Assembly: GCF_042643245.1 (NCBI RefSeq)
Contig: NZ_JBHRSK010000007.1
Span: 334,397-398,396 of the forward strand
Origin: Acidimangrovimonas pyrenivorans
Lineage (GTDB): Bacteria > Pseudomonadota > Alphaproteobacteria > Rhodobacterales > Rhodobacteraceae
Direction: 5' to 3'
DNA: 64,000 bases
This document shows positions 45,183 through 55,424 of the stretch, in pieces. The notes beneath the pieces are model-generated. The model was not told the DNA's origin. It saw nothing but the letters and a program-made list of their open reading frames with translations, and made no database searches. Position numbers and translations under genes: made by a program. Each line of letters starts with the position of its first letter. The first letter of the stretch is position 1.

Positions 45183-48116
45183 TCAGCCCAGCGCCGCGTC
45201 GCAGCGGGCGCAGGTGCCCGGGTGCTTGTGGCTGCCGACATCCGGCAGGATACGCCAGCAACGCTGGCATTTCTCGCCCTCGGCGCGTTCGAAGACCACG
45301 CCGACGCCCTCGACCTCGGGCAGGCGGAAGGCCTCGTTCGGCATCGGGTCGGTGGTGACGATGATGTCCGAGGTGATGCAGAGATCGGCGAAATCGGCCT
45401 CGCGCAGCAGCGCCGCGACCTCGGCCTCGGCGACATGGACCACCGGCGCGGCCTCGAGGCTGGCGCCGATCTCCTTGGCGCTGCGCTGGACTTCCAGCGC
45501 CGCCGTCACCACCCGGCGAACCCGGCGGATCCTGGCCCATTTCTCGGCCAGCGGCGTGTCGAGCCATTCGGCCGGCGTGCCCGGCATGTCCTGCAGGTGG
45601 ACCGAGGAGTCCTCGCCTGGGAAGCGCGACAGCCAGACATCCTCCATGGTGAAGACCAGGATCGGCGCCAGCCAGGTGGTCAGACGGTGGAACAGGATGT
45701 CGAGAACGGTGCGGGCCGCCCGGCGGCGCAGGCTGTCGGGGGCGTCGCAATAGAGCGCATCCTTGCGGATGTCGAAATAGAGCGTCGACAGGTCGACGGT
45801 GCAGAACTGGAACAGCTTCTGGAACACGCCCTGGAAGTCGTAGGCCTCGTAGCCCTTGCGCACCTCGGTCTCGAGCTCGGCCAGACGGTGCAGCACCCAG
45901 CGCTCCAGCTCCGGCATCTCGGCCGGGGCGACGGCCTCGTCGGCGTCCCAGCCGGCAAGGTTGCCGAGGATGAAGCGCAGCGTGTTGCGCAGCCGGCGAT
46001 AGCTGTCGGCGACCCCTTTGAGGATCTCCGGCCCGATGCGCTGGTCGACGGTGAAATCGGTCTGCGCCACCCAGAGCCGCAGGATATCGGCGCCGTATTG
46101 CTTGACGACCTCTTCCGGCACGATGGTGTTGCCCAGCGACTTGGACATCTTCATGCCCTTCTCGTCGAGGGTGAAGCCGTGGGTGACCACCGCGCGGTAG
46201 GGCGCGCGGCCGATCGTGCCGCAGGCCTGCAGCATCGAGGAATGGAACCAGCCGCGATGCTGGTCGGTGCCCTCCATGTAGACGTCGGCGATGCTGTCCG
46301 GCGTGCCGTCGGCGCGGTCGCGCAGGACGAAGGCATGGGTCGAACCGCTGTCGAACCAGACATCGAGGATATCAAAAACCTGCTCATAGGCTTCCGGATC
46401 ATGCAGGCCAGCCAGCACTTCCTCCTTGAAGCCTTTCACATACCAGACATCGGCGCCCTTTTCCTCGAAGGCGGCGACGACCCGCTTGTTGACCGCCTCG
46501 TCGCGCAGCAGGAAATCGTCGTCCCCCGGCTTGGCGCCCTTCTTGACGAAGCAGGTCAGCGGCACGCCCCAGGCGCGCTGACGGCTCAGCACCCAGTCCG
46601 GGCGGCTCTCGATCATCGAGTAGAGCCGGTTGCGGCCCGAGACCGGGGTCCACTCGACCAGCTCGTCGATCGAGGTCAGCGCCCGGCTGCGGATCGTGTC
46701 GCCGTATTGCCCCATGCCGTCGTCGAGCTTGCGGTCGATGGCGACGAACCATTGCGGCGTGTTGCGGTAGATCAGCGGCGCCTTCGAGCGCCAGCTATGC
46801 GGGTAGGAATGCTTGACCCGGCCGAGCGCGATCAGCGCCCCGGCCTCGGCCAGCTTGTCGATCACCGCCTTGTTGGCGTCGCCTTCCTTGCCCTTGGCGG
46901 TGATGATCACCTTGCCACCGAAGAACGGCAGGTCGGCGCGGTAGGAGCCGTCCTCAAGAACGTTGTAAGTCATTGGCAGACCGTACTTAAGTCCGATCTG
47001 GTAGTCGTCGTCGCCATGGCTGGGCGCGGTGTGGACGAAGCCGGTGCCGGCATCGTCGGTAACGTGGTCGCCGGGCAGCACCGGCACGTCGTAATCCCAT
47101 TCGCCCGCGGCGCCATCGAGGCCGCGGAACGGGTGGGCGAGGGTCAGCTCGCCCAGTTCCTCGGCGGTCACGGCACGGCGGCGGGTATAGTCGTCCACCC
47201 GCGCGGCGGCGAAGATCTCCTCGGCCAGGTTGTCGGCGAGCAGGAACTTGTCGCCGACCCGGGCCCAGTTCTCTTCCGGCGCCGCGGTGACCTCGTAGAG
47301 GCCGTAGGCGATGTCGGGGTTGAAGCAGACGGCGCGGTTCTGCGGGATGGTCCAGGGCGTGGTGGTCCAGATCACCACCGGCAGGCCGGCAAGGTCGTCC
47401 GAGCCGCTGACGACCGGGAATTTCACCCAGATCGTGTGGCTCTGGTGGTCGTGATACTCGACCTCGGCCTCGGCCAGCGCGGTCTTCTCGACCGGCGACC
47501 ACATCACCGGCTTCGACCCCTGGTAGAGCGTGCCGTTCATCAGGAACTTCATGAATTCTGCGGCAATCACTGCCTCAGCGTGGAAATCCATCGTCAGATA
47601 CGGATCTTCCCATTTTCCTGTGATGCCGAGCCGCTTGAACTCCTCGCGCTGGACGTCGACCCAACCCTCGGCGAACTTGCGGCATTCCTGGCGGAAGTCG
47701 ACGACATCGACCTTGTCCTTGTCCAGGCCCTTGGCGCGGTACTGCTCCTCGATCTTCCACTCGATCGGCAGGCCGTGGCAGTCCCAGCCCGGCACGTAGC
47801 GCGAGTCATGGCCCATCATCTGGCGCGAGCGGACGATCATGTCCTTGATCGTCTTGTTCAGCGCGTGGCCGATATGCAGGTGGCCGTTGGCGTAGGGCGG
47901 GCCGTCATGCAGGATGAAGCTCTTGCGGCTGCCGTCGGCGGCCTTCTCGCGCAGGCGGTCGTAGATGCCGATCCGCTCCCAGCGGGCAAGCCATTCCGGC
48001 TCGCGCTTGGGCAGGCCCGCGCGCATCGGGAAATCGGTCTGCGGCAGGAAGACGGTGGAGCGGTAGTCGGGGGTGTCGGTGGTCGGCGTGTCGGATTTGG
48101 GCGTGTCGGCGCACAT
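45183..48116 (-). CDS. ileS: Isoleucyl-tRNA synthetase
   Basis: This 977-residue class Ia enzyme charges tRNA-Ile. The HIGH motif is HIGH at 81-84 (PPYANGHLHIGHALNK) and the KMSKS motif is in GMKMSKSLGNT. The large editing domain lies between them (WTTTPWTIPQNRAV, GTGFVHTAPSHGDDDY). The C-terminal zinc finger is present (CQRCW, then CARC). The length is slightly above the usual ~940 because of insertions in the N-terminal lead. It is a single gene; no lspA or ribF is adjacent. Confidence 0.96.
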   Translation of the reverse strand: MCADTPKSDTPTTDTPDYRSTVFLPQTDFPMRAGLPKREPEWLARWERIGIYDRLREKAADGSRKSFILHDGPPYANGHLHIGHALNKTIKDMIVRSRQMMGHDSRYVPGWDCHGLPIEWKIEEQYRAKGLDKDKVDVVDFRQECRKFAEGWVDVQREEFKRLGITGKWEDPYLTMDFHAEAVIAAEFMKFLMNGTLYQGSKPVMWSPVEKTALAEAEVEYHDHQSHTIWVKFPVVSGSDDLAGLPVVIWTTTPWTIPQNRAVCFNPDIAYGLYEVTAAPEENWARVGDKFLLADNLAEEIFAAARVDDYTRRRAVTAEELGELTLAHPFRGLDGAAGEWDYDVPVLPGDHVTDDAGTGFVHTAPSHGDDDYQIGLKYGLPMTYNVLEDGSYRADLPFFGGKVIITAKGKEGDANKAVIDKLAEAGALIALGRVKHSYPHSWRSKAPLIYRNTPQWFVAIDRKLDDGMGQYGDTIRSRALTSIDELVEWTPVSGRNRLYSMIESRPDWVLSRQRAWGVPLTCFVKKGAKPGDDDFLLRDEAVNKRVVAAFEEKGADVWYVKGFKEEVLAGLHDPEAYEQVFDILDVWFDSGSTHAFVLRDRADGTPDSIADVYMEGTDQHRGWFHSSMLQACGTIGRAPYRAVVTHGFTLDEKGMKMSKSLGNTIVPEEVVKQYGADILRLWVAQTDFTVDQRIGPEILKGVADSYRRLRNTLRFILGNLAGWDADEAVAPAEMPELERWVLHRLAELETEVRKGYEAYDFQGVFQKLFQFCTVDLSTLYFDIRKDALYCDAPDSLRRRAARTVLDILFHRLTTWLAPILVFTMEDVWLSRFPGEDSSVHLQDMPGTPAEWLDTPLAEKWARIRRVRRVVTAALEVQRSAKEIGASLEAAPVVHVAEAEVAALLREADFADLCITSDIIVTTDPMPNEAFRLPEVEGVGVVFERAEGEKCQRCWRILPDVGSHKHPGTCARCDAALG

Positions 48117-48402
48117 CGGAAGCGGTTCCCGGTAACTGGTCTGGAATTTGGGAAGGGGCGGCGCGAAGGCTCAGGCGCCTTGTCCCGGCGTCTGAAGGGT
48201 CAGAGCGCCGGGCCGGTAATTCGAATGATGATCGCGAATGCGCGGGTCATGTCGCGGCTTATACGCGCCCGGCGGCACCGGGTCCAGAGCCTGCGGCCTG
48301 CCTCCTGCGGCCCTACCTGCGGCCCCACCTGCGGCCATGCGCCCCTTGCGCCCGGCCCGGCGCGGGTGCAGGCTCCGCCGCGTTGCAGCACAGGAGCAGG
48401 CG

Positions 48403-48822
48403 ATGACCGCGTTCCCGCCCCGTTTCTTCGTTACCGGCGAAGAGGTCGACCGGATGATGGTGGCCTTCTACGCCGCCATCCGCCGCCACCCCGTTCTCGG
48501 CCCGGTCTTCACCGCCCATATCGGCGAGACCGATGCCGCCTGGGACGCCCATATCGAGAAGATCGGCCGCTTCTGGAAGAACGCCATCCTGCGCGAGGGC
48601 GGCTATTCCGGCAGCCCGATGATGGTCCACCGCGCCGCGACCGACGTGCTGCCCGAGCATTTCCCGCTCTGGCTCGGCCTCTTCGACGAGACCGCCGACC
48701 GCCTGCTGCGGCCCGAGGCCGCCGCCGCCTGGTCGGCGCTGGCCCACCGCCTGGGCGGCGCCTTCCGAATGGGCGTCGAGGAGGCGCGCCGTCCCGCCGA
48801 CGCCGCGCCACGGCTGGTCTGA
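48403..48822 (+). CDS. Group III truncated hemoglobin
   Basis: The product is a 139-residue 2-on-2 globin. Family features are VDRMMVAFYAAIRRHPVLGPVF, HIEKIGRFWKNAILREGGYSG and the proximal-histidine region VHRAATDVLPEHFPLWLGLFDET. Group III members bind heme and handle oxygen or nitric oxide in proteobacteria, but physiological roles are poorly known. ATG at 48403 has aggagcagg just upstream. It stands alone and is divergent from ileS. Confidence 0.85.
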   Translation: MTAFPPRFFVTGEEVDRMMVAFYAAIRRHPVLGPVFTAHIGETDAAWDAHIEKIGRFWKNAILREGGYSGSPMMVHRAATDVLPEHFPLWLGLFDETADRLLRPEAAAAWSALAHRLGGAFRMGVEEARRPADAAPRLV

Positions 48823-48842
48823 GCCGCCCGGTCTGAGCCAAG

Positions 48843-48891
48843 GCCGGGTGCACTGCCCCCGGACCCCCGGGATATTTGCGAGCAGAAAGTG
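48843..48891 (-). repeat. Family B dispersed repeat
   Basis: The copy contains tgcccccggacccccggg followed by atatttgcgagcagaaagtg. It matches 28794-28831 almost base for base. It lies downstream of the hemoglobin gene. Confidence 0.75.
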
Positions 48892-48953
48892 GGTGGGGGG
48901 TCTGCAAGCGTCTTCTGGGCGAGTATGTTCCGGGAGAGGCGGCGCCGGCGACC

Positions 48954-48975
48954 GGGGGCAGCGCCCCCCCTTTTT
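48954..48975 (+). terminator. Intrinsic terminator downstream of the hemoglobin gene
   Basis: A gggggc (48954-48959) / gccccc (48963-48968) stem is followed by ccttttt. It is 132 bases after the hemoglobin stop, with the family B repeat between. Confidence 0.65.
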
Positions 48976-49092
48976 CCGCTCTCCGGCCCCTGAAACGCCT
49001 GGTTTCGCGCCCATTGGCCGCAATCGCCGCGCTTGCCCCGCGGGGCCTATCCGCGTAAGGCCGGAAGGCTCAGGGATCACGGGAACGAGAGC

Positions 49093-50886
49093 ATGGCCAG
49101 AGGAACGGACGCGGCGCAGGAGAAACGCGAGGCATCGAAGCGGGTCGGCGGGCTGCGCGGACTCCGGCCGTTCCTGCGCCCCTATCGCGGCATGGTCGTG
49201 CTGGTGCTGCTGGCGCTGATCACCACCGCCGGCATCTCCTTGATCTTGCCGATTGCCGTGCGCCGCGTCATCGACGGCTTCAGCACCTCCTCCTCGGCCC
49301 TTCTGGACAGCTATTTCCTCGCCGCGCTCGGTATCGCCACCGCCCTGGCGCTCGGCACCGGAGCGCGCTACTACCTCGTCACCCGGCTGGGCGAGCGCGT
49401 CGTCGCCGATATCCGCAAGGCGCTGTTCGACAAGGTGATCGGCCTCAGCCCCGCCTTCTTCGAGAAGATCATGACCGGCGAGGTGGTCAGCCGGCTGACC
49501 ACCGACACGACGCTGATCCTGTCGGTCATCGGCTCCTCGGTCTCGGTGGCGCTGCGCAACCTGCTGATGCTGATCGGCGGACTGGTGCTGATGCTGCTGA
49601 CCAGCGCCAAGCTGACCGGGCTGGTGCTGCTGATCGTGCCGGCCATCGTCGTGCCGATCATCCTGCTGGGCCGCAAGCTGCGCGGGCTGAGCCGCGAGAA
49701 CCAGGACTGGATCGCGGCCTCGTCCGGCAACGCCTCGGAGGCGCTGACCGCAGTCCAGACGGTGCAGGCCTTCACCCACGAGGGCGAGAGCCGGGCGGAT
49801 TTCTCCCGGATCACCGAGGCCTCCTTTGTCTCGGCCAAGCGCCGGATCGGGGTGCGGGCGCTGTTGACGGTGATCGTCATCTTCCTCGTCTTCGCCGGCG
49901 TCGTCGGCGTGCTGTGGATCGGCGCCCGCGATGTCCGAGCCGGCGCGATGAGCGTCGGCGCCCTGATCCAGTTCGTGATCTACGCGGTCATGGTTTCGGG
50001 CTCGGTCGGCGCGCTGTCGGAGATCTGGGGCGAGCTGTTGCGCGCCGCCGGCGCCACCGAGCGGCTGGTCGAGCTGCTGAACGCCGCCGATGCGGTGACC
50101 GATCCGGCTCAGCCCAAGGCCCTGCCGCACCCCGCGCAGGGCGCGATCGGCTTCGACGATGTCACCTTCCATTACCCGACCCGGCCTGAGACCTCGGCGC
50201 TGGAGGGGGTATCGCTGATGGTCAAGCCGGGCGAGACCGTGGCGCTGGTCGGGCCCTCGGGCGCGGGCAAGTCGACCATCATCCAGCTGCTGCTGCGGTT
50301 CTACGACCCGGCGACCGGCAAGGTGACGATCGACGGCATCGACCTGCGCGAGATGGCGCGGTCGGACTTCCGCCGCGCCATCGCGCTGGTGCCGCAGGAC
50401 CCGGTGATCTTCGCCGCCACCGCGCGCGAGAACATCCGCTTCGGCCGGCCCGAAGCCACCGATGCCGAGGTCGAGGCCGCCGCCCGGGCCGCCGCCGCGC
50501 ATGACTTCCTGACCGCCCTGCCCGACGGCTATGACAGCTATGTCGGCGAGCGCGGGGTGATGCTGTCAGGCGGCCAGAAGCAGCGCATCGCCATCGCCCG
50601 CGCCATCCTGCGCGACGCGCCGATCCTGCTCCTGGACGAGGCGACCTCGGCGCTGGACGCCGAGAGCGAGCGGCTGGTGCAGGGCGCGGTCGACGAGCTG
50701 GCCAGGACCCGGACGACGCTGATCGTCGCCCACCGGTTGGCGACGGTGAAGAAGGCCGACCGCATCGTCGTCTTCGACCAGGGCCGCATCGTCGCCCAGG
50801 GCACTCACGACGCGCTGGTCGCCGAGGGCGGGCTCTATGCCCGGCTGGCCAGGCTGCAGTTCACCGAGGGCATGGCGGCAGAGTAA
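49093..50886 (+). CDS. ABC exporter, MsbA-like half transporter
   Basis: The product has 597 residues. Residues about 30-320 form a six-helix exporter membrane domain, and the C-terminal ~240 residues form the ATPase: Walker A GPSGAGKST, signature LSGGQKQR, Walker B ILLLDEATSALD and the switch histidine in IVAHRLATVKKAD. Half transporters of this sort dimerise to export lipids, peptides or drugs. The substrate is unknown. ATG at 49093 is preceded by ggaacgag. The acyl-CoA synthetase gene follows on the same strand after 203 bases. Confidence 0.88.
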   Translation: MARGTDAAQEKREASKRVGGLRGLRPFLRPYRGMVVLVLLALITTAGISLILPIAVRRVIDGFSTSSSALLDSYFLAALGIATALALGTGARYYLVTRLGERVVADIRKALFDKVIGLSPAFFEKIMTGEVVSRLTTDTTLILSVIGSSVSVALRNLLMLIGGLVLMLLTSAKLTGLVLLIVPAIVVPIILLGRKLRGLSRENQDWIAASSGNASEALTAVQTVQAFTHEGESRADFSRITEASFVSAKRRIGVRALLTVIVIFLVFAGVVGVLWIGARDVRAGAMSVGALIQFVIYAVMVSGSVGALSEIWGELLRAAGATERLVELLNAADAVTDPAQPKALPHPAQGAIGFDDVTFHYPTRPETSALEGVSLMVKPGETVALVGPSGAGKSTIIQLLLRFYDPATGKVTIDGIDLREMARSDFRRAIALVPQDPVIFAATARENIRFGRPEATDAEVEAAARAAAAHDFLTALPDGYDSYVGERGVMLSGGQKQRIAIARAILRDAPILLLDEATSALDAESERLVQGAVDELARTRTTLIVAHRLATVKKADRIVVFDQGRIVAQGTHDALVAEGGLYARLARLQFTEGMAAE

Positions 50887-51089
50887 CCGCCGGCAGCAGC
50901 GCAACGGAAGCCGGGGGCAGGTCGGCGGGCGGGACGGCGGAACGCGCGCCCTTGCCCGGCCCCCTGACGTGACGGCAGTCCGCGCTCTGACGTTGCGTTT
51001 CCACCCCGCGCCGGGCTTGCCTATATCCCCGAAACTGCCCATCTTCCGGACAAATCGGGGCGCCCGCGAGGGCAAGGGAGGAGACCGGA

Positions 51090-52985
51090 ATGGGAAGCTA
51101 CGCCACCGCCGCGGACCGCAACGCGATCGAGGCCGAGGCGCCCTGGGGCGAGCGCCGCGTTCCCCGCACCATGTACCAGTTCCTCTCGGAAACGGCGGCG
51201 CGCAATCCCGACGCCCGGGCGATGTCGTTTCAGATTCTCTCGGGCCCGACCGACAAGGCCGAGACCCTGACCTGGGGCACCTTCAAGGACCGGGTGACGC
51301 AGGCCGCCAACCTGTTCCGCAGCCTCGGCATCGGGCCGCACGACACCGTCGCCTATGTCCTGCCCAACAGCAACGAGACCGCCGTCACCCTGATCGCCGG
51401 CGCCGTCGCCGGCATCGTCAACCCGATCAACCCGCTGCTCGAGCCGGAACAGATCGCCGGCATCCTGCGCGAGACCGGCGCCAAGGTCGTCGTCACGATC
51501 AAGGGCTTCCCGAAATCCGACGTCGCCCAGAAGGTCGCCGACGCGGTCGCCGAGGCGCCGAACGTCCAGACCGTGCTCGAGATCGACCTCAACCGCTACC
51601 TCAGCGGCGCCAAGAAACTGCTGGTGCCGGTGATCCGGCCGCGCACCAAGGTCGGCCACCGGGCGCAGGTGCTGGACTTCAACCGCGCCTGCGCCCGCCA
51701 GCAGGCCGAGGGGCTCGACTTCGCCGATCCCGAGCAGGACCGCGTCGCCGCCTATTTCCATACCGGCGGCACCACCGGCATGCCGAAAGTGGCCCAGCAC
51801 AAGGTCTCGGGCATGATCTACAACGGCTGGCTCGGCGCCCGGCTGCTGTTCCGCGAGACCGACAACGTGCTTTGCCCGCTGCCGCTGTTCCACGTCTTCG
51901 CCGCCTACCCGGTGATGATGTCGGTGATCGCCGCCGGCGCACATCTGATCCTGCCGACCCCGGCGGGCTATCGCGGCGACGGCGTCTTCGCCAATTTCTG
52001 GAAGCTGGTCGAACGCTGGAAGGTCACCTACCTGATCACCGTGCCGACGGCGATCTCGGCGCTGATGCAGCGCAAGGTCGACGCCGATGTCTCGACCCTG
52101 CGCTACGCCTTCTCGGGCTCGGCGCCGCTGCCGGTCGAGCTCTACAAGCGGTTCGAGAGCGCCACCGGCCTGACCATCTGCGAGGGCTACGGCCTGACCG
52201 AGGCGACCTGCCTGGTCTCGATAAACCCGCCGGACGGGGAAAAGAAGATCGGCTCGGTCGGGCTGCCCTTCCCCTATACCAATGTCCGCATCCTGCATTG
52301 CGACGAGACCGGCCACGTACTGCATGAATGCGATACCGACGAGGTCGGCGAGATCTGCGTCTACAACCCGGGCGTCTATGCCGGCCACACCTATACCGAC
52401 GACGACAAGAACCGCGGCCTGTTCGCCGACGAGTTCTATCTGCGCACCGGCGACCTGGGCCGGATCGACGCCGACGGCTACCTGTTCATCACCGGCCGGG
52501 CCAAGGACGTGATCATCCGCGGCGGCCACAACATCGACCCGGCCGAGATCGAGGAGGCGCTGATGAGCCACGAGGCGGTCGCCTTCGCCGGCGCCATCGG
52601 CCAGCCCGACAGCTTTGCCGGGGAACTGCCCTGCGCCTATGTCGAACTGGTCGACGGCGCGACGACGACGGTCGCCGAGCTGATGCACCACGCGCGCGAG
52701 AACATCCACGAGCGTGCCGCCGTCCCGCGCCATATCGAGATCCTGTCCGAGCTGCCCAAGACCGCGGTCGGCAAGGTGTTCAAGCCCGACCTGCGCAAGC
52801 GCGCCATCACCCGGGTCTACAACGCCGCCCTGCATGGCGCCGGGCTCGAGGCCGAGGTCTCGGAAGTCGTCGAGGACCGCAAGCGCGGGCTGGTGGCGCG
52901 GCTGCGCAAGACCGGCGCGGTTGATGCCGGCAAGGTCGAACACGTTCTGGGCGAGCACACCCGGCCCTGGGAATGGGCCGACTGA
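51090..52985 (+). CDS. AMP-forming acyl-CoA synthetase
   Basis: This 631-residue enzyme activates a carboxylic acid to its CoA ester. The P-loop is YFHTGGTTGMPK, the adenylation motif is EGYGLTEATC, and FITGRAKDVIIRGGHNIDP is followed by the catalytic lysine in LPKTAVGKVFKPDL. The N-terminal ~70 residues and the C-terminal ~70 residues are longer than in minimal members. The chain length and type of acid are unknown; medium or long acyl chains are plausible. ATG at 51090 has gggaggag upstream. The preceding ABC exporter gene might share its promoter. Confidence 0.88.
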   Translation: MGSYATAADRNAIEAEAPWGERRVPRTMYQFLSETAARNPDARAMSFQILSGPTDKAETLTWGTFKDRVTQAANLFRSLGIGPHDTVAYVLPNSNETAVTLIAGAVAGIVNPINPLLEPEQIAGILRETGAKVVVTIKGFPKSDVAQKVADAVAEAPNVQTVLEIDLNRYLSGAKKLLVPVIRPRTKVGHRAQVLDFNRACARQQAEGLDFADPEQDRVAAYFHTGGTTGMPKVAQHKVSGMIYNGWLGARLLFRETDNVLCPLPLFHVFAAYPVMMSVIAAGAHLILPTPAGYRGDGVFANFWKLVERWKVTYLITVPTAISALMQRKVDADVSTLRYAFSGSAPLPVELYKRFESATGLTICEGYGLTEATCLVSINPPDGEKKIGSVGLPFPYTNVRILHCDETGHVLHECDTDEVGEICVYNPGVYAGHTYTDDDKNRGLFADEFYLRTGDLGRIDADGYLFITGRAKDVIIRGGHNIDPAEIEEALMSHEAVAFAGAIGQPDSFAGELPCAYVELVDGATTTVAELMHHARENIHERAAVPRHIEILSELPKTAVGKVFKPDLRKRAITRVYNAALHGAGLEAEVSEVVEDRKRGLVARLRKTGAVDAGKVEHVLGEHTRPWEWAD

Positions 52986-53113
52986 GGGAAATGCGCGCCC
53001 TTCGCACCACTGGCGCGGAAAATACCTCACGAGGCCTCACGGATACTTGATCGCCCCACCGCATCGGGCCAGTCTGGAAGGCATACTCAACATGCCTTTC
53101 CGGGGAGGTTTTC

Positions 53114-53644
53114 ATGCGGTCACTCGTCTTGGCAGCCATGATGGGGCTGCTCGTTTCACTAGCGGCGCCGCCCGCGTCTGCCGAGACCCGTTCCAAGCTG
53201 GTCTATTCCTCCGGCGCCTGGCAGGTCCGGGTCGTCGCCTATGACAGCGGTTCGATGAAATGCCAGGCCCGGGTCGCCGACAACGGCTACAGTTTCTCGG
53301 TCTGGGCCGCGCCCGGCAGCGCGGTGCGACTGCAATTCTACTCCTCGCGCTGGGGCTTCAACGACGAACGCGCCACGCTCAAGGTGCGGATCGACAGCTA
53401 CCCGTCCTGGCGGCTCAGCAACGCCCATCTCTACAAGCATTCGGTGCTGTTCAACCTGCCCAACAACAGCGCCGGCTCGAAGTTCCTGAAGGAAGTGGCC
53501 TACGGCAACCGGCTGGTGTTGAGCAGCGCCAGCGGGCGGCATGTGCACAGCTACACGCTCTACGGGTCGAAGGCCTCGATCCGGGCGCTGATCACCTGCG
53601 TCGACGCCCTGAAGGGCCGCAACGACCGCAACCCGTTCGACTGA
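53114..53644 (+). CDS. Secreted protein of unknown function
   Basis: The product has 176 residues with a signal peptide (1-23, ending PPASA). The mature part starts with a strand pair (AWQVRVVAYDSGSMKCQARV), has W-rich and aromatic strands in the middle, and ends SYTLYGSKASIRALITCVDA. Two cysteines could form a disulfide that closes the fold. The organisation is reminiscent of IalB-like periplasmic proteins, but I would not assign it. It lies between the acyl-CoA synthetase and the convergent decarboxylase. Confidence 0.75.
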   Translation: MRSLVLAAMMGLLVSLAAPPASAETRSKLVYSSGAWQVRVVAYDSGSMKCQARVADNGYSFSVWAAPGSAVRLQFYSSRWGFNDERATLKVRIDSYPSWRLSNAHLYKHSVLFNLPNNSAGSKFLKEVAYGNRLVLSSASGRHVHSYTLYGSKASIRALITCVDALKGRNDRNPFD

Positions 53645-53685
53645 GCGGCACGGATCGCGGGCCCCGCTGCGGGCGGGGCTCCGCC

Positions 53686-55248
53686 TCATCCGACGGCGAT
53701 TTCCACCAGCTTGGGCCCGGCGACGGCCCGCGTCTCGGCCAGCGCCTCGGCCAGCGCGGCCGGCTCCGGGCCGATGCGCTGGTAAGGCAGGCCGCAGGCC
53801 CGGGCGAGTTCCTCGAAGCCCGGCGGCGTCGGATCGCAGCCCAGCACCGGCGCCTGCACCGCCTCCATCGACGCCGCGATCTCGCCATAGCCGCGGTTGT
53901 TCCAGACCAGGAAGGTCACGTTCACCGCCTCGTCCCTCGCCGTCATCAGCTCGGCGAGCGAGAATTGCAGCCCGCCGTCGCCGGTCAGGCAGACCACCGG
54001 CGCCTCGGGATCGGCGAGCGCGGCGCCGATGGCGGCCGGGGCGCCGTAGCCCAGGGCGCCATAGCCGGTGGCGGCGTTGAACCAGCCGCCGGGGCGGTCG
54101 TGATCGTAATAGAGGTTGCCGGCATAGACCGGCTGGGTGCTGTCGCCGACCACCAGCGCCCCGGGCAGCGCGTCGCGCAGCGCCTCCAGCAGCGCCACCT
54201 GCGCCCGCATCTCGGGCCCGATCTCCTCCAGCGCCGCGCCCCGCGTCTGCGCCGCGCGGGCAGCCCCGTCGGCGGAGCCCTGCGGCAGGTCGGTCAGCAG
54301 CGCGGCGAGGATCGGCGCCGCCGCGCCCTGCAACGGCACGGCAGCCGGGTGGCGGGCGAGCTGGTCGGCGTCGATATCGATGCGGATCATCTGGGACAGG
54401 TCGGGGAAGCCGCCGCGCCGGTACATGTCGTAATCGGTCGGGCCGAGTTCGGTGCCGACGGCGAGGACCGCGTCGGCGCCGGCGATCAGGGTCCGGGTCG
54501 CGCCGAGGCTCGGGCTGGCCGGCACCGCCAGCGGGTGGCCGTGCAGCAGCCCGCGGGCATTGGCGGTCAGGACGACCGGCGCGTCCAGCCGCTCGGCCAG
54601 CGCCAGCAGCTCGGCCCCCGCCCGTTTGGCGCCACCGCCGGCGAGGATCACCGGGCGCCGGGCGCCCTTCAGCCGCTCGACGGCGGCGGAAAGGTCGGGC
54701 AGCGGCGGCGCGGCGGGCGCGACGGGATCGGGCAGCGGCTCGGCTGGCAAGGGCATGACGTCGAGCGGCACCTGCAGATGCACCGGCCCGCCACGCCCTT
54801 CCAGCGCGGCGAAGGCGGTTTCCAGCGCCGGCGCCAGATCGGCCGCCGCGCCGATCTCGGCTGCCGACAGCGCCAGGGTCGAAACCATGCCGAGCTGGTC
54901 GGGCAATTCGTGCAGATGACCGAGGCCGCGGCCCTGGCTCTCGGCCTCGTTGACGCCCGAGATCACCAGCATCGGCACCGAATCGGCCCGCGCCTGCGCC
55001 ATCGGCGTCAGGATATTGGTCACCCCCGGCCCGGTGATCACGAATGCGACACCGGGCTTGCCCGACACCCGCGCATAGCCGTCGGCCATGAAACCGGCCG
55101 CCTGTTCATGACGTGGCGTCACGTGGCGGATGCCCGAGCCCGGCAGCCCGCGATAGAGCTCGATCGTGTGGACGCCGGGAATGCCGAACACCACCGAAAC
55201 ACCGCGTTTTTCCAGCCCGGCGACAAGCGCCTCTCCGATACTGGTCAT
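53686..55248 (-). CDS. Thiamine-diphosphate enzyme, 5-guanidino-2-oxopentanoate decarboxylase-like
   Basis: This 520-residue enzyme has the acetolactate-synthase fold. The catalytic glutamate is E48 in TPRHEQAAGFMADGYARVSG. The thiamine-diphosphate motif runs from TGDGGLQFSLAEL to FLVWNNRGYGE. The conserved VFGIPGVHTIELYRGL lead and ESQGRGLGHLHELPDQ match proteins I know as 5-guanidino-2-oxopentanoate decarboxylases (AruI-like), which act after arginine transamination. A general 2-oxoacid decarboxylase remains possible. ATG 55248 has an aaggagaa site. It diverges from an amino acid ABC transporter. Confidence 0.8.
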   Translation of the reverse strand: MTSIGEALVAGLEKRGVSVVFGIPGVHTIELYRGLPGSGIRHVTPRHEQAAGFMADGYARVSGKPGVAFVITGPGVTNILTPMAQARADSVPMLVISGVNEAESQGRGLGHLHELPDQLGMVSTLALSAAEIGAAADLAPALETAFAALEGRGGPVHLQVPLDVMPLPAEPLPDPVAPAAPPLPDLSAAVERLKGARRPVILAGGGAKRAGAELLALAERLDAPVVLTANARGLLHGHPLAVPASPSLGATRTLIAGADAVLAVGTELGPTDYDMYRRGGFPDLSQMIRIDIDADQLARHPAAVPLQGAAAPILAALLTDLPQGSADGAARAAQTRGAALEEIGPEMRAQVALLEALRDALPGALVVGDSTQPVYAGNLYYDHDRPGGWFNAATGYGALGYGAPAAIGAALADPEAPVVCLTGDGGLQFSLAELMTARDEAVNVTFLVWNNRGYGEIAASMEAVQAPVLGCDPTPPGFEELARACGLPYQRIGPEPAALAEALAETRAVAGPKLVEIAVG

Positions 55249-55363
55249 GCTGCCTTCTCCTTCATTCCGGCCGGCGGCGCGGTGCGGCATGGCGCCCGCC
55301 GCTTCCCCCCGACCTGCGGTGGCCGGCCGGCCATCCCGTTCATATTTCGCCCAAATTATCCGC

Positions 55364-55392
55364 TTGCAGAATTGTCGCAGGACGGTGTTAAT
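55364..55392 (+). promoter_or_regulatory. Candidate promoter of the amino acid ABC operon
   Basis: A -35-like ttgcag (55364-55369) and a -10-like gttaat (55387-55392) are 17 bases apart, in an AT-rich patch 33 bases before the start codon at 55425. Matches to consensus are partial (3/6 and 4/6). Confidence 0.4.
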
Positions 55393-55424
55393 ACAACCCG
55401 ATTTACCGACGGAGAAGACGCTGG

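Noticed and set aside
45075..48836. Open frame of 1253 codons on the plus strand
   Set aside because: It lies antisense to ileS, which has all synthetase motifs. Its translation is low-complexity (R, G, A, H, D, Q) without domains.
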